Assembly: GCF_003003235.1 (NCBI RefSeq)
Contig: NZ_PVUE01000001.1
Span: 124,001-188,000 of the forward strand
Direction: 5' to 3'
Origin: Antricoccus suffuscus
Lineage (GTDB): Bacteria; Actinomycetota; Actinomycetes; Mycobacteriales; Antricoccaceae
Length of the DNA: 64,000 bases
The notes under the pieces were generated by a model that ran no database searches, was not told where the DNA came from, and saw only the letters and a list, made by a program, of their open reading frames with translations. Numbering within the stretch: position 1 is the first letter of the stretch; every line of letters starts with the position of its first letter. The position numbers and the translations under genes are program-made. This document shows, one piece after another, positions 8,926-18,362 of this stretch.

Positions 8926-9560
8926 GCGCGCGAAACCGTAAACCGTATGACCGATTCAAGCGACTGATCGATGTTTCTGTAGCCGCGGTCGCGCTGGTAG
9001 CCACGGCCCCAGTACAGGCTGCTCTCGCGATCGTCGTGCGGAGAAATCTCGGGTCGCCAGTTCTTTTTCGGCAACGCCGTCCGGGCCGCGACGGTCGGCC
9101 ATTTGATCTGGTCAAATTCCGAACAATGCGCGATGTCGATCTCGTTCGTGGTCTCGTGACCGACGAGGAGAGGCTGACACCATTCGGCCAGAGACTTCGC
9201 CGAACGAGCCTCGACGAACTGCCTACGTTGTGGAACGTTCTGCGAGGGGACATGAGTCTGATCGGCCCGAGGCCCCTGTTGATGGCATACCTCGACCGAT
9301 ATACGTCGCAGCAGGCTCGCCGCCACGAGGTCCGACCAGGTGTCACGGGCCTGGCGCAAGCTTCCGGACGGAACGAAGTGCCGTGGGAAGATCGATTTGC
9401 GCTCGACGTCGAGTACGTCGACAATCGAAGTTTGCGCCTGGATGCATGGATTGCAGTGAAGACTATTCTCCAAGTCCTGACGCGAACTGGGGTCAGTGAG
9501 CCCGGTCATGTAACGATGACAGAGTTCGGTGCGTTCACAGTCGACGACGGTTCGGTATGA
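8922..9560 (+). CDS. Undecaprenyl-phosphate sugar-1-phosphate transferase (PglC-like)
   Basis: A 212-residue monotopic phosphoglycosyl transferase with no extra membrane domain, the small PglC form. One N-terminal hydrophobic segment (DVSVAAVALVATAPVQAALA) forms the re-entrant helix. KFRTMRD and the catalytic Asp-Glu in SLDELPTLWN are present, followed by GDMSLIGPRPLL and RPGVTGLAQ. It should load the first sugar phosphate onto undecaprenyl phosphate at the inner membrane face. The GTG start overlaps the aminotransferase stop; the stop overlaps the next start. Confidence 0.92.
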   Translation: MSARNRKPYDRFKRLIDVSVAAVALVATAPVQAALAIVVRRNLGSPVLFRQRRPGRDGRPFDLVKFRTMRDVDLVRGLVTDEERLTPFGQRLRRTSLDELPTLWNVLRGDMSLIGPRPLLMAYLDRYTSQQARRHEVRPGVTGLAQASGRNEVPWEDRFALDVEYVDNRSLRLDAWIAVKTILQVLTRTGVSEPGHVTMTEFGAFTVDDGSV

Positions 9561-10177
9561 CGGACCTAATCATCTTTGGATGCGGCGGGCAGGGTCGAGA
9601 AATCGCATCAATGACATCCGCGGAGGGAATTCGGGTGCTGGGCGTCGTCGATGATTCTCCGAGTGATCTAAATCTAAGTCGACTGCACGCGCAAGGACAC
9701 ACGTACTTAGGGACGAGTGCTTCGATGCCCAAGATCCCTTTGCAGACCAAGTACTTGATCGGTATCGCGAATGGAGCAGCTCGAGAACGAATCACAGCGA
9801 TAGCGGAGGGGCATGGACTTCAGGCTTTCACCTTCCGCCATGCCAGCGCTAGCATTGGATCGGATTGCATGCTAGCGCCCGGAACAGTGGTTTGGCCCGG
9901 AGCTCGGCTTACAACGAACATACGAGTCGGTCAACACGTGCACATTAATCAGAACGTGACCGTCGGACACGACACCGATCTCGGTGACTACGCAACGGTG
10001 AACCCGTCCGCGTCTATCTCTGGTGACTGCCAGGTCGGGCGGCGCGCGCTCGTCGGCGCTTCTTCAGTGGTGCTTCAAGGCCGCCGCGTCGGAGATGACG
10101 CAGTTGTTGGCGCCGCCGCGTGTGTTACGCGCGATGTCCGGGCCGGGTCGGTAGTCAAAGGTGTACCGGCGCGGTGA
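9557..10177 (+). CDS. Sugar N-acetyltransferase (PglD/NeuD-like, left-handed beta-helix)
   Basis: A 206-residue protein with an N-terminal Rossmann-like UDP-sugar-binding part (IIFGCGGQGREIAS) followed by hexapeptide repeats of a left-handed beta-helix, including NVTVGHDTDLGDY with the probable catalytic His. This is PglD architecture. In context it likely acetylates the 4-amino sugar made by the preceding enzymes, although the gene order dehydratase, aminotransferase, phosphoglycosyl transferase, acetyltransferase differs from a strict pathway order. It is coupled to the upstream gene by ATGA. From here codon use becomes more A/T-rich, with a TTA Leu codon. Confidence 0.87.
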   Translation: MTDLIIFGCGGQGREIASMTSAEGIRVLGVVDDSPSDLNLSRLHAQGHTYLGTSASMPKIPLQTKYLIGIANGAARERITAIAEGHGLQAFTFRHASASIGSDCMLAPGTVVWPGARLTTNIRVGQHVHINQNVTVGHDTDLGDYATVNPSASISGDCQVGRRALVGASSVVLQGRRVGDDAVVGAAACVTRDVRAGSVVKGVPAR

Positions 10178-10217
10178 CGGGCCGCGTATCGCTTGCCGTA
10201 CTTGAGGGGATAGCCCT

Positions 10218-10808
10218 GTGAAATCCAGAAGATCGCGCTCGCGAGGACGGGAGCAGTTTAAGGCCGTCGAGCCGCTCCTGGCGACGCTCGAACGCATAAC
10301 GGTTAGGTTGCCGCGGGCAGCAAAGGAGTGGGCATACGGAGCACTTCGGTTTCGACAGAGTCGAGCCAGTCGCGCGTTTCGATACGTTCTCCTGCGCACG
10401 CTCACAATGTCATGTGGACGGCTGGTAGACGTGCGCGAATCGGTGTTCTTATTTTCTCTAAAGAACCTTGAAATCGGGAATCGCGTGAGCATTCATCCGA
10501 TGTGCTATATCGATGCTTCAGGCGGAGTACGGATTGGTGATGATGTTTCTGTCGCGCATGGCGTGACTATCATGTCGACGGAGCATCAGTTTGTTGATAT
10601 CTCGGTTCCAATACGAGATCAGCCGATCGAATTTGTGCCAGTTGTGATCAATAATGATGTCTGGATAGGAGCGGGGGCCAAGATCCTTGCTGGTGTCAGC
10701 GTTGGGCACGGATCAGTGGTGGCCGCTGGAGCAGTAGTTACTCGCGATGTTCCCCCACTGATGGTCGTGGCGGGGGTTCCAGCGCGAGTCTTGGGCGCGA
10801 GATCGTGA
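10218..10808 (+). CDS. Hexapeptide-repeat acyltransferase (WcaF/maltose O-acetyltransferase-like)
   Basis: A 196-residue protein starting at GTG 10218 with an AGGGGA ribosome site. A basic helical N-terminus precedes hexapeptide repeats ([34 protein letters not shown]) and a closing [20 protein letters not shown] segment with the usual GVPARVLG end. It probably O-acetylates a sugar residue or lipid-linked intermediate of the polysaccharide; the acceptor is unknown. Confidence 0.8.
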   Translation: MKSRRSRSRGREQFKAVEPLLATLERITVRLPRAAKEWAYGALRFRQSRASRAFRYVLLRTLTMSCGRLVDVRESVFLFSLKNLEIGNRVSIHPMCYIDASGGVRIGDDVSVAHGVTIMSTEHQFVDISVPIRDQPIEFVPVVINNDVWIGAGAKILAGVSVGHGSVVAAGAVVTRDVPPLMVVAGVPARVLGARS

Positions 10809-10844
10809 TGACCCCCTGCGTCGTCAAGCCGTCTGGGGCACATT

Positions 10845-11780
10845 GTGACTAGGCCTTCGCGCGGAGAGATCATCAATGACTCGCCGAGCCTGGCGGTCGT
10901 CACCACAACCCTGAATCGCGCCGATCTGCTCGAAGAACTGTATGAGAGTCTGCGGGTGCAGTCAGACACCGATTTCACCTGGTACGTGGTCGACGACGGT
11001 AGCGCAGACCGAACCAAATTGTTTATCCAACATCTCTCGAGGACGGCGACTTTCCCGATTCGACTGTTAGCGAATAAATCAACAATTGGAAAGTGTGCTT
11101 CGTTAAATCGCGTGTTCAGTGAAGCCAATACCGATATATGTGTTGTCGTCGACAGCGATGACACCATCACGCCTGAAGCTGTTCGGCTAATGAAAGCTGC
11201 TGTGTCGGCGAGTGAACAAGACGAATCTATAGGCGCCATCTTTTTCAGATATGTCGATCCGGAACTCAAGCTCATCGGTCCAACACTCCCACACGAAGAT
11301 ATCCGATTAAGTCGCGCTCGCCACGATGAGACATTTGGAAAGTACGATGGATGCGTCGGCTATCTACGCAGGGTCTACTCGGCAATTGGCTATCCTGAGT
11401 ACCCAGGAGAACGGTATCTCGGTCCTACTGTACTGCAGTTGCTCATGGAGCCAAAATGGAAGATGTGGTTCACCAACACCGTAGTGGGTGTCGCGGTGTA
11501 TCGGGCCGGCGGTCTTACGGCGCAAGGGCGTGCGCTACGCGTTAAGAACCCACGGTCAATGATGAAGTACACACAATTGCAATTTCAGCAAGCTAGCAGC
11601 CTCCAATCCCGACTTAAATATGGTGCGATGTACTTCGCATACCGGAGGTTCTGTGGCCAACGCCTTCGTAGCGAACTGCGCGGATATCCGCTCGAGCGGC
11701 TCCTAGGTCGAGGGATGGGCCTTGCGCTCTCGACGTACTGGCGTTACCGAATCCGATCAAAGTATGGGGGTGTCGGGTAG
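10845..11780 (+). CDS. Glycosyltransferase family 2
   Basis: A 311-residue GT-A-fold transferase. The N-terminal VVTTTLNRADLLEELYESL and VVDDGSADRT bind the nucleotide, and VVVDSDDTITPEA carries the metal-binding DxD. No membrane segment is evident except weak C-terminal hydrophobicity. It starts at GTG 10845. Codon use is clearly more A/T-rich than in flanking operons (TTA Leu, ATA Ile codons). It should add one sugar to the repeat unit; donor and linkage cannot be read from sequence. Confidence 0.87.
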   Translation: MTRPSRGEIINDSPSLAVVTTTLNRADLLEELYESLRVQSDTDFTWYVVDDGSADRTKLFIQHLSRTATFPIRLLANKSTIGKCASLNRVFSEANTDICVVVDSDDTITPEAVRLMKAAVSASEQDESIGAIFFRYVDPELKLIGPTLPHEDIRLSRARHDETFGKYDGCVGYLRRVYSAIGYPEYPGERYLGPTVLQLLMEPKWKMWFTNTVVGVAVYRAGGLTAQGRALRVKNPRSMMKYTQLQFQQASSLQSRLKYGAMYFAYRRFCGQRLRSELRGYPLERLLGRGMGLALSTYWRYRIRSKYGGVG

Positions 11781-11781
11781 T

Positions 11782-13290
11782 ATGCCCCAGTTGTCAGTGG
11801 CCAAGCGAATCGATCTACGCACGTTCGATCGACGAACCGAACGCCGAAGGCAATCGCACCAAGCGAGTCTTATTTTCCAAGGTGTCGTTGTCCTAGTTCT
11901 CTGGCTATACGTATCCAGCAGTGTGGACGGCCAACGCCCGTGGGATCAGTTGTATCGGCTTGCGTGGGCCGGCAACCTCCTCCTCATCGCCGAGTTGGTG
12001 CTTCTTCGCCGCATCACAGGCCGCCTGTTTTCGCCGGTCGTTCTCTACTTCCTGTTCCTTTGGTTATTCACGTGGGGGCAACTCGCTCTCTTTGCATTCG
12101 GCGTCTCGCCAGATGGAGCAGACGTACTCAATCGTGAGCAGGCCACGTCTGTGGTGACAGCTGGAAAGTACTTTCTATACGCATACTGGGCGTGCTGTCT
12201 CGGAGCGGTCGTCGCCAATTGGGTGTTTCCACAGCGCCGCGGGTTGCGACGGTCTTCTCCGTCTGCAGTTGATTGGGAGAGCGCAATAAGAACGGTAGGA
12301 TATCTCTCTATTGCAATCGGGATTGTCCCCTTCGCGATCATCAATTTTAACAACTTTCGCGTAATATTCGCCGGCGGATACTCTGCGTACTATGTTGAGG
12401 GGGCGCGTCTTGATTCGCCGTTGCTTAGCGTCGCATATCTGCTAATTGTTGGTCTCGTTCTAATAGGTATCGCGGGGTCGCTGACATCCAGGCGCGCTGC
12501 AATCATCGGGATTCTGGCTATCGCGGCAGTTCGGTTTGCGGCAGGTGATCGTGGCGAAGGGATGATCTATCTTGTCACTGCGCTGCTAATCTGGACTGAG
12601 CACGGTCGAGGGGTTCGGCGTCGTTCTAGCGTCGCGATCGTCGGCATTGGGGCGCTGGCATTGCTCCTAATTCCTGCGATCGGCCTGCTTCGGCAAAGCT
12701 ACGGGACAGGGGCGCAGGACTTCGACGTCTTCCGGGACAATCCCGTAAGCGTCACATTGTCGACAGTGGGGGGAACTCTTTTCCCTCTCGTTAAGGTAGT
12801 CGAATTGGTTCCTGGTGCACACGAGTATGCACTTGGATCGAGTTATGTCGGTGGGCTTCTGGCTGCGGTCCCCGAGCCGGTCCGGAGCGCCGCGACCTCG
12901 GCTCTTGGCGTTGATACGGACATGCGCAGTCCGGGTGTTTGGCTACAAACTACCTTGAATATGTCCTATGGCCCTGGCTTTACCCCATTTGCCGAGAGCT
13001 ATCTAAATTTTGGGTCAGTTGGCGGTTGTATCGCGATGGCACTCTACGGTGGCATATTTCTTCTCCTGCTGAGAATGCCTACGTCCACTGATTCAAGTAG
13101 AACTATCCGAGTTGTCCTAGTGCTCGCGACGTTCGCACTCGTGGGCTTCTCAGTTCGTGGATCGATCAACTCAGTCTTCCCCTACTACGGCAAATATGTA
13201 GTCGTTCCCGCCTTTGTCATACTGCTAGTTGCGCAGCGATCGCGATTACGTCGCGCGCGGGCGGCAGCCGGGGAATCGGAAGACGAATGA
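11782..13290 (+). CDS. O-antigen-type polysaccharide polymerase (Wzy-like)
   Basis: About 502 residues with many transmembrane helices and a longer periplasmic-side loop in the second half (around GSSYVGGLLAAVPEPVRS). That pattern, weak conservation and its place between glycosyltransferases and Wzx fit an oligosaccharide-repeat polymerase. The ATG at 11782, two bases after the upstream stop and preceded by GGGGGTG, is preferred; in-frame starts at 11722 and 11764 would overlap the upstream gene. The stop overlaps the next start (ATGA). It is identified mostly from topology and context. Confidence 0.75.
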   Translation: MPQLSVAKRIDLRTFDRRTERRRQSHQASLIFQGVVVLVLWLYVSSSVDGQRPWDQLYRLAWAGNLLLIAELVLLRRITGRLFSPVVLYFLFLWLFTWGQLALFAFGVSPDGADVLNREQATSVVTAGKYFLYAYWACCLGAVVANWVFPQRRGLRRSSPSAVDWESAIRTVGYLSIAIGIVPFAIINFNNFRVIFAGGYSAYYVEGARLDSPLLSVAYLLIVGLVLIGIAGSLTSRRAAIIGILAIAAVRFAAGDRGEGMIYLVTALLIWTEHGRGVRRRSSVAIVGIGALALLLIPAIGLLRQSYGTGAQDFDVFRDNPVSVTLSTVGGTLFPLVKVVELVPGAHEYALGSSYVGGLLAAVPEPVRSAATSALGVDTDMRSPGVWLQTTLNMSYGPGFTPFAESYLNFGSVGGCIAMALYGGIFLLLLRMPTSTDSSRTIRVVLVLATFALVGFSVRGSINSVFPYYGKYVVVPAFVILLVAQRSRLRRARAAAGESEDE

Positions 13291-14522
13291 GCCCATATCG
13301 CGTCCTGATTATTGTCAGCTCTCTCAGAATTGGCGGTCCGCAAAAGAGTCTCGTTGGTCTGCTGGAACGGCTTGATCCTCGACAATTCGACGTAAATCTG
13401 CTCGTGCTCGACCCAGGTAGCGACGCGCTCGCGCCTTGGATCCCGGGCCACGTAACCGTGCTTGCAACTCCTCCAGCGTTGACCAGCGCGACTATTCCCG
13501 CGACCGATGCCGCGAGGCACATTGCTCGGCTGTTCCGCATAGGCGGGGTGCGTAGTTCCTGGAAGCTACTTAACCAGATTGTTCGCGGCGCGGCAGCTAC
13601 GGGCGGACGACAACAAGCGCGACAGCACGTGTGGCGCATACTCCGGAAGCGGCTTCCGAAAATTCCCGGGAAGTTCGATATGGCCATCGGTGTTTTAGGT
13701 CAGTCTACGTATTGCGCTGTCGACCTAGTAGATGCTCATTTCAGGTACCACTGGGTGCGAAGCGATACACGTGTTCTTAATCGGGATGTCGTTCTGGACG
13801 GTCGGTATTTCGGATTGATACACGGCGTCGTGGCGGTATCCACGCTTTGTGCAAAGATCTTCGAGGATATGTATCCCGTACTGCGTGGATGCACCCAGGT
13901 CTATAAGAACGATATACCGAATGGGCCATCGATGGAGCGCGCCGAGGTCATGGTGCCGCTGGCTGCCGAGGGCACGGTGAACTTGCTTACGGTCTCACGA
14001 CTGGATCCGCTTAAGGGTCTCGAACTCGCGGTCGCCGCGTGTGATGAGCTGGTCCGTGCTGGGCGTCGGATCCGTTGGGTTGTACTAGGCGACGGGCCGA
14101 GTCGTGCGGAGTTGGAGGCCGAGGTTCGGGCGCGCGGACTGCAACGCTACTTCCTTCTACCCGGGTCGGTGAGCGATACATTGCCCTATGTAAGCGCGGC
14201 CGATATCTATGTCCATCCCTCGCGCACAGAAGGGCGCTCGAACTCAGTAGAGGAAGCTAGAGCAGCGGGCAAGCCTATAGTCGTCACGAACTATCCGACT
14301 GTTGCAGATCAGGTCGAGAACGGCGTGACCGGGGTAGTTTGCGAGATTGATATCGCGGCTATTGGATCGGCTATCGGTCTATTGATCGATAACCCAGTCT
14401 TTGCTGAGAAACTTGGACACAATGCCAGCGTGAGGTACGCCGAAGAAGTCGATGATCCGAACGCTCTGTTCGCGGCGCTTTGCACCGGGCGGATCGCAGC
14501 GTCATCGGGCACCGATGAGTGA
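13287..14522 (+). CDS. Glycosyltransferase family 4 (GT-B)
   Basis: A 411-residue retaining GT-B enzyme. VLIIVSSLRIGGPQKSLVGL is the typical N-terminal acceptor-side motif, SRLDPLKGLELAVAACDEL lies at the donor domain start, and the EGRSNSVEEA element is the Glu-x7-Glu donor-binding motif. It is coupled to the polymerase by ATGA and to the flippase by an 8-base overlap. Substrate is unknown. Confidence 0.9.
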   Translation: MSPYRVLIIVSSLRIGGPQKSLVGLLERLDPRQFDVNLLVLDPGSDALAPWIPGHVTVLATPPALTSATIPATDAARHIARLFRIGGVRSSWKLLNQIVRGAAATGGRQQARQHVWRILRKRLPKIPGKFDMAIGVLGQSTYCAVDLVDAHFRYHWVRSDTRVLNRDVVLDGRYFGLIHGVVAVSTLCAKIFEDMYPVLRGCTQVYKNDIPNGPSMERAEVMVPLAAEGTVNLLTVSRLDPLKGLELAVAACDELVRAGRRIRWVVLGDGPSRAELEAEVRARGLQRYFLLPGSVSDTLPYVSAADIYVHPSRTEGRSNSVEEARAAGKPIVVTNYPTVADQVENGVTGVVCEIDIAAIGSAIGLLIDNPVFAEKLGHNASVRYAEEVDDPNALFAALCTGRIAASSGTDE

Positions 14523-15744
14523 TTACAGTCTGAACCTGGTAAGCAAGGCCGTCTCGTTAGTGTCTGGCTTCGCAGTCTCGATAATCGTGGCGCGATATTT
14601 GGGCGTAGTGCTGCGTGGTGACTACGCGTATGTGACTCAGGTCGCGGGGCTGGTCGCAATATTTCTCGGGTTCGGCCTCAACTACGGATTCCCCTACTTT
14701 TTCAAACACCGACTCGGCAAGTCGACGTTTGAAGTGTTCATGCGCATATTCTTGATCCAGTTCGCGGCCTACGTAGTACTCAGTTTCGGGGTTTTCGCCT
14801 TGGTCAACTCTGAGCTTGTGCGAGCGACTGTGGTGCTTGTGGCGCCTGCGGTCCTCTATCAGCAGCTCGAGGGTTCGATGGCCGTCTACAATATCCGCTT
14901 GAAGATCTGGGCGAACATTGGAATGTCCATCTTTCGAGTTGTTGCTTTCGTAGGTGCCCTCTCCCTTTTTCCTCGAGGACTCATTTGGCCGGTGGTCCTT
15001 ACTGCGCTCGCATGGCTGGTGCCCTTCTTTGTGTACCTGGTTGCGGCCCGCCGGATGGTCTTCATTCCTGTCAATCTCGTACACGCACCGGCAATCTTTC
15101 GGTACAGTTGGTTGCCGATGCTGAGCGCGCTTCTCGTAGTGCTCAACTACAACGTAGATACGGTACTTTTGAAGTGGCTTGGCACGCCCGACGATCTGGG
15201 ACACTACGCCGTTGCCGCAGGCCTAATCGTATATCTGTGGGTGATTGCTGACGCAATCAAGGAGGTCTTGGTGTCGCGCGTTGCTCGTAGTTCCGACCCC
15301 CGGCTCGTCGTCGGGCCGCTTAAGATCGCCGTCGCAGCAACGCTGGTGTGTGCGCTTTTCCTGGCGGCTGTGGGCCGCCCATTGATATCGCTTGCATTCG
15401 GCCCTGCATATTCGCCTTCATATCCGCTGCTGTTGATCCTGAGTTTGGGCGCCATAGGAATGATATATTTCAAGATCCTTGGGGTAGTGATGCTGGCAGA
15501 CGGGCGATCGAGGCTATACTTCGTTTCGCTTGCGGCAGCCGTGATGATTAACGTTGTCGTAAATCTGTTTGCTATTCCGCGGTTCGGCGCTGCGGGCGCT
15601 GCCTGGACTACCGTGTTGTCCTATTCGGTAACTGCAGTTGTCTTCTCCGTTCACTTCTGCAGGATTTCTGGAGTGCGCGCGCGCAATTTGTTCGTAGTCC
15701 GCCGTGCTGACTTGGCGCAATTTAGATCACGAATTGGGAGATAG
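14515..15744 (+). CDS. Oligosaccharide-lipid flippase (Wzx, MATE-like MOP superfamily)
   Basis: A 409-residue polytopic protein. The N-terminus LVSKAVSLVSGFAVSIIVAR followed by YLGVVLRGDYA is characteristic of Wzx/polysaccharide-biosynthesis flippases, and about 12 hydrophobic segments follow. The start at ATG 14515 overlaps the end of the upstream glycosyltransferase. It should flip the undecaprenyl-linked repeat unit outwards for polymerisation by the Wzy-like protein. Confidence 0.9.
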   Translation: MSDYSLNLVSKAVSLVSGFAVSIIVARYLGVVLRGDYAYVTQVAGLVAIFLGFGLNYGFPYFFKHRLGKSTFEVFMRIFLIQFAAYVVLSFGVFALVNSELVRATVVLVAPAVLYQQLEGSMAVYNIRLKIWANIGMSIFRVVAFVGALSLFPRGLIWPVVLTALAWLVPFFVYLVAARRMVFIPVNLVHAPAIFRYSWLPMLSALLVVLNYNVDTVLLKWLGTPDDLGHYAVAAGLIVYLWVIADAIKEVLVSRVARSSDPRLVVGPLKIAVAATLVCALFLAAVGRPLISLAFGPAYSPSYPLLLILSLGAIGMIYFKILGVVMLADGRSRLYFVSLAAAVMINVVVNLFAIPRFGAAGAAWTTVLSYSVTAVVFSVHFCRISGVRARNLFVVRRADLAQFRSRIGR

Positions 15745-15748
15745 TCGT

Positions 15749-16171
15749 ATGACAAATATTCGAACGCTGGATTGGGCGCGCAAAGCTTATCTTGCCAAAA
15801 TTCCATTGGTGCCAAGAATTCTCGGGCGAGTTACCAGGCTTTTCTACTCGTGCGAAATTCCGTACACGGCTGCGATCGACCCAACGGTAGTCTTCGCGCA
15901 CAGAGGGCTCGGTGTAGTGATTGGACATGACACCCAAATCGGAGCCCGCACACGCGTACTGCAGAACGTGACGATCGGGGGGCGAAGCGGTGTGCGCGCC
16001 AACCCGCGTATTGGTAACGCCGTGCTCATCGGTGCTGGTGCTGCAATACTTGGAGACGTCAAAGTCGGTGATGGGGCGCAGATCGCCGCCCACGCGGTCG
16101 TTCTGACAGATGTCCCACCGGGCGCTACTGCGGCCGGGGTCCCTGCAAGAATCGTCGCCCCTAGAGTGTGA
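15749..16171 (+). CDS. Serine O-acetyltransferase-like hexapeptide acetyltransferase
   Basis: A 140-residue protein with CysE-like repeats: GLGVVIGHDTQIGARTRVLQ, NVTIGGRSG and the closing GVPARIV. Short forms like this in capsule loci usually acetylate sugars rather than serine. The ATG at 15749 has GGGAG upstream and lies five bases after the flippase stop, making it the last gene of the forward polysaccharide operon. Confidence 0.8.
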   Translation: MTNIRTLDWARKAYLAKIPLVPRILGRVTRLFYSCEIPYTAAIDPTVVFAHRGLGVVIGHDTQIGARTRVLQNVTIGGRSGVRANPRIGNAVLIGAGAAILGDVKVGDGAQIAAHAVVLTDVPPGATAAGVPARIVAPRV

Positions 16172-16205
16172 GGATCGTACGTTTTTAGTTGTGAGACCAA
16201 GTGGG

Positions 16206-17369
16206 CTACGTGCCGTGGTAGCGATGCTCCAACTCGGTCCAGATCTGTTCAGGTACGAAATCTGTTAATGTACGCAAACGTCCCGCCTGTCCCAGGTTTG
16301 ACCGAAGATGTGGGTCCGCTGCGATCTGATTGAGCCGCGCTGCCATTGCGAGACTGTCGCCAACGTCGACCAGGAATCCGGTCTGCCCGTCGATCACTGA
16401 GTCGCGCGCTCCTGTCGCACGTGTCGTAACTACGGGTAGGGCCGCGGCGCCGGCCTCGAGCACAACATTCGGGAAGCCTTCCCGCCGAGTTGGCAGGCAC
16501 AGCGAGTCGGCCGCGGCAAGTATCGGGACTACATCTGTCACGGGGTTCTCGAGGTGAAGCCGCGGGCCGAGTCGTCGGAGATAGTCTACGACAGCGCCGT
16601 TCTCGACCTCTCCGACCGCCAGAAGGTGAAAGGTCTCGGTTTCCGGTCGCAATAGAGCGTCAACCAGGTCGTGAATTCCCTTGTCAGATGCCAGCCGGCC
16701 GAGGTAACACACCACAAACGCATCAGGAGGAATTCCGTGGCCTGCTCGAAGACCCGTCGTGTCCAGTAGTTCTACGCGCCGTGCGATCTCGCGCCCCTGC
16801 ACCCCGTTGCTGCTACCCGATTCGATCACCGTCAAGTGTTTTGGCCGGGCGAGTCTGGCGGCGACCAACTCGTCGCGAAGGCTGGCTGAGACCACGAGGA
16901 CGTCGGTACTCATCGCGATCGTTAGCCGTTCCATGGCCCACAGAACCGCACGCCGAACTCCCCGCTCGCCCTCAAGCCGGAGACCCCGGACGAGATAGAC
17001 GCGACGTGGCACACGTCGTAGCAAAGACGCGATAGATCCGATTAACGCCGCTTTGGGAGTGCTGAGGTTCGTCACCGACGGTCTTATTCGTCCTAGAAGT
17101 CGCCACCACTCCCGAAGGCTCCGTAGATCAGAGAGCAATGCGATCTCGCGGCGCATTGGAAGTTCATGAACCGCGACACCTTCTCGTTTGCGAACAGTGT
17201 CAACTTGGCTGCCCGGGGAACATACAACGTGGACCTCCCACCCCGCCTTCCGCATGAATGCGAGTTGGCCGCGTAGCAGAATCGCCGCTGTTTGGGGAGC
17301 GGTGACGCCATAAAGCAGCACGTTGGGCCGGTGCTGGAAAGTGAGCGTAGAACTCATTTTTCGCTTCAT
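16206..17369 (-). CDS. Glycosyltransferase family 4 (PglA/WcaL-like)
   Basis: A 387-residue GT-B enzyme; VLLYGVTAPQTAAILLRGQL and CSPGSQVDTV are N-terminal motifs seen in PglA-like HexNAc transferases, YLGRLASDKGIHDLVDALL begins the donor domain, and REGFPNVVLEAGAAALPVV holds the donor-binding acidic motif. The ATG at 17369 is chosen for the AAAGGG site nine bases upstream; a longer frame would run into the epimerase gene. It is the last gene of a reverse operon with the epimerase and dehydrogenase and is convergent with the forward polysaccharide operon. Confidence 0.88.
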   Translation of the reverse strand: MKRKMSSTLTFQHRPNVLLYGVTAPQTAAILLRGQLAFMRKAGWEVHVVCSPGSQVDTVRKREGVAVHELPMRREIALLSDLRSLREWWRLLGRIRPSVTNLSTPKAALIGSIASLLRRVPRRVYLVRGLRLEGERGVRRAVLWAMERLTIAMSTDVLVVSASLRDELVAARLARPKHLTVIESGSSNGVQGREIARRVELLDTTGLRAGHGIPPDAFVVCYLGRLASDKGIHDLVDALLRPETETFHLLAVGEVENGAVVDYLRRLGPRLHLENPVTDVVPILAAADSLCLPTRREGFPNVVLEAGAAALPVVTTRATGARDSVIDGQTGFLVDVGDSLAMAARLNQIAADPHLRSNLGQAGRLRTLTDFVPEQIWTELEHRYHGT

Positions 17370-17403
17370 GTGTATCGCCCTTTGACCGTGTCGGCGATTC
17401 TGG

Positions 17404-18345
17404 TCACTGGGGTAACTGCGACGCTCCTTCAGTGAACCACGTGTAGGTGCTATCCAGCCCACTATGCAATTCAGTTGGACTCACAGAAGGAAAGAGTTTT
17501 CTGAGCGTCGAGTTCTCCGCTTGAGAATGCGGGACATCACCCTGCCTGGGATCCCGGTGGCGGACCTCAAAGGTGCTCCCGTGGATGTCCCTCAATTCAT
17601 CGGTCAAGTGGCGGAGGGTCGTGTTAGTGCCGAAGGCGAGGTTGACGGGTTCCGGATGGGTAACCCGGCGCTGGACCGCGTCAAGTAGGACGGCGCAAAC
17701 GGTGCCGACGTAAGTGAAATCGCGAGAATTCGTTCCATCGCCGTTGATCCAGACCGGCTGGTCTTTGAGGATGGCGTTGATCCAGGTCGGGATGACCGCT
17801 GCGTAGACATGCCCTGCGCGTTGGCCCGGCCCGTAGACGTTGAAGAATCGGAATGCGAGGGTATCGAACTCGAAAGACTGCTGGTAGGCAAGAACGTACT
17901 GCTCAGTCGCAAGTTTGCTCACGGCGTACGGGCTCATCGGGCGGACCCACTCGCGCTCACCCTTCGGCAATGCCGGATTCATGCCATATACCGAGCTAGA
18001 TGAGGCGCACATGACGTGGTTCGTGGCAGCGCGTCGCGCCTGATCTAGCAGCATAAGGGTGCCTGTTGCGTTGGCGTGATGAGTCCGCAACGGATCTTTG
18101 ATACTGCGCGGCACGCTCCCGAGCGCGCCAAGATGGACAATCGAGTCAATGCCCGAGACTGCGCTGGCAACCGCGCCCTCATCGAGCAGCGACGCTTCCC
18201 GAAAATCAACATCAAGACCATCGAGGTTGTCTCGGTAGCCGTTTGACAAGTCATCGAGTACTCGCACTTCATGGTCTGCGTCGAGGGCCAGTTTGACCAG
18301 ATTGTGGCCGATGAAGCCGGCGCCGCCTGTGATCAAAATTCGCAT
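17404..18345 (-). CDS. UDP-N-acetylhexosamine C4-epimerase-like SDR (TviC/WbpP-like)
   Basis: A 313-residue extended SDR: TGGAGFIGHNLVK binds NAD, ASSSSVYG supplies the Ser region, and YAVSK supplies the catalytic Tyr-Lys; RFFNVYGPGQ is typical of UDP-hexose epimerases. It lies 17 bases downstream of a nucleotide-sugar dehydrogenase, the pairing found in Vi-antigen (TviB/TviC) and WbpO/WbpP systems that make UDP-GalNAc uronic acid. The exact sugar is inferred. Confidence 0.85.
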   Translation of the reverse strand: MRILITGGAGFIGHNLVKLALDADHEVRVLDDLSNGYRDNLDGLDVDFREASLLDEGAVASAVSGIDSIVHLGALGSVPRSIKDPLRTHHANATGTLMLLDQARRAATNHVMCASSSSVYGMNPALPKGEREWVRPMSPYAVSKLATEQYVLAYQQSFEFDTLAFRFFNVYGPGQRAGHVYAAVIPTWINAILKDQPVWINGDGTNSRDFTYVGTVCAVLLDAVQRRVTHPEPVNLAFGTNTTLRHLTDELRDIHGSTFEVRHRDPRQGDVPHSQAENSTLRKLFPSVSPTELHSGLDSTYTWFTEGASQLPQ

Positions 18346-18362
18346 ATTTGCGGAACTTTCCG

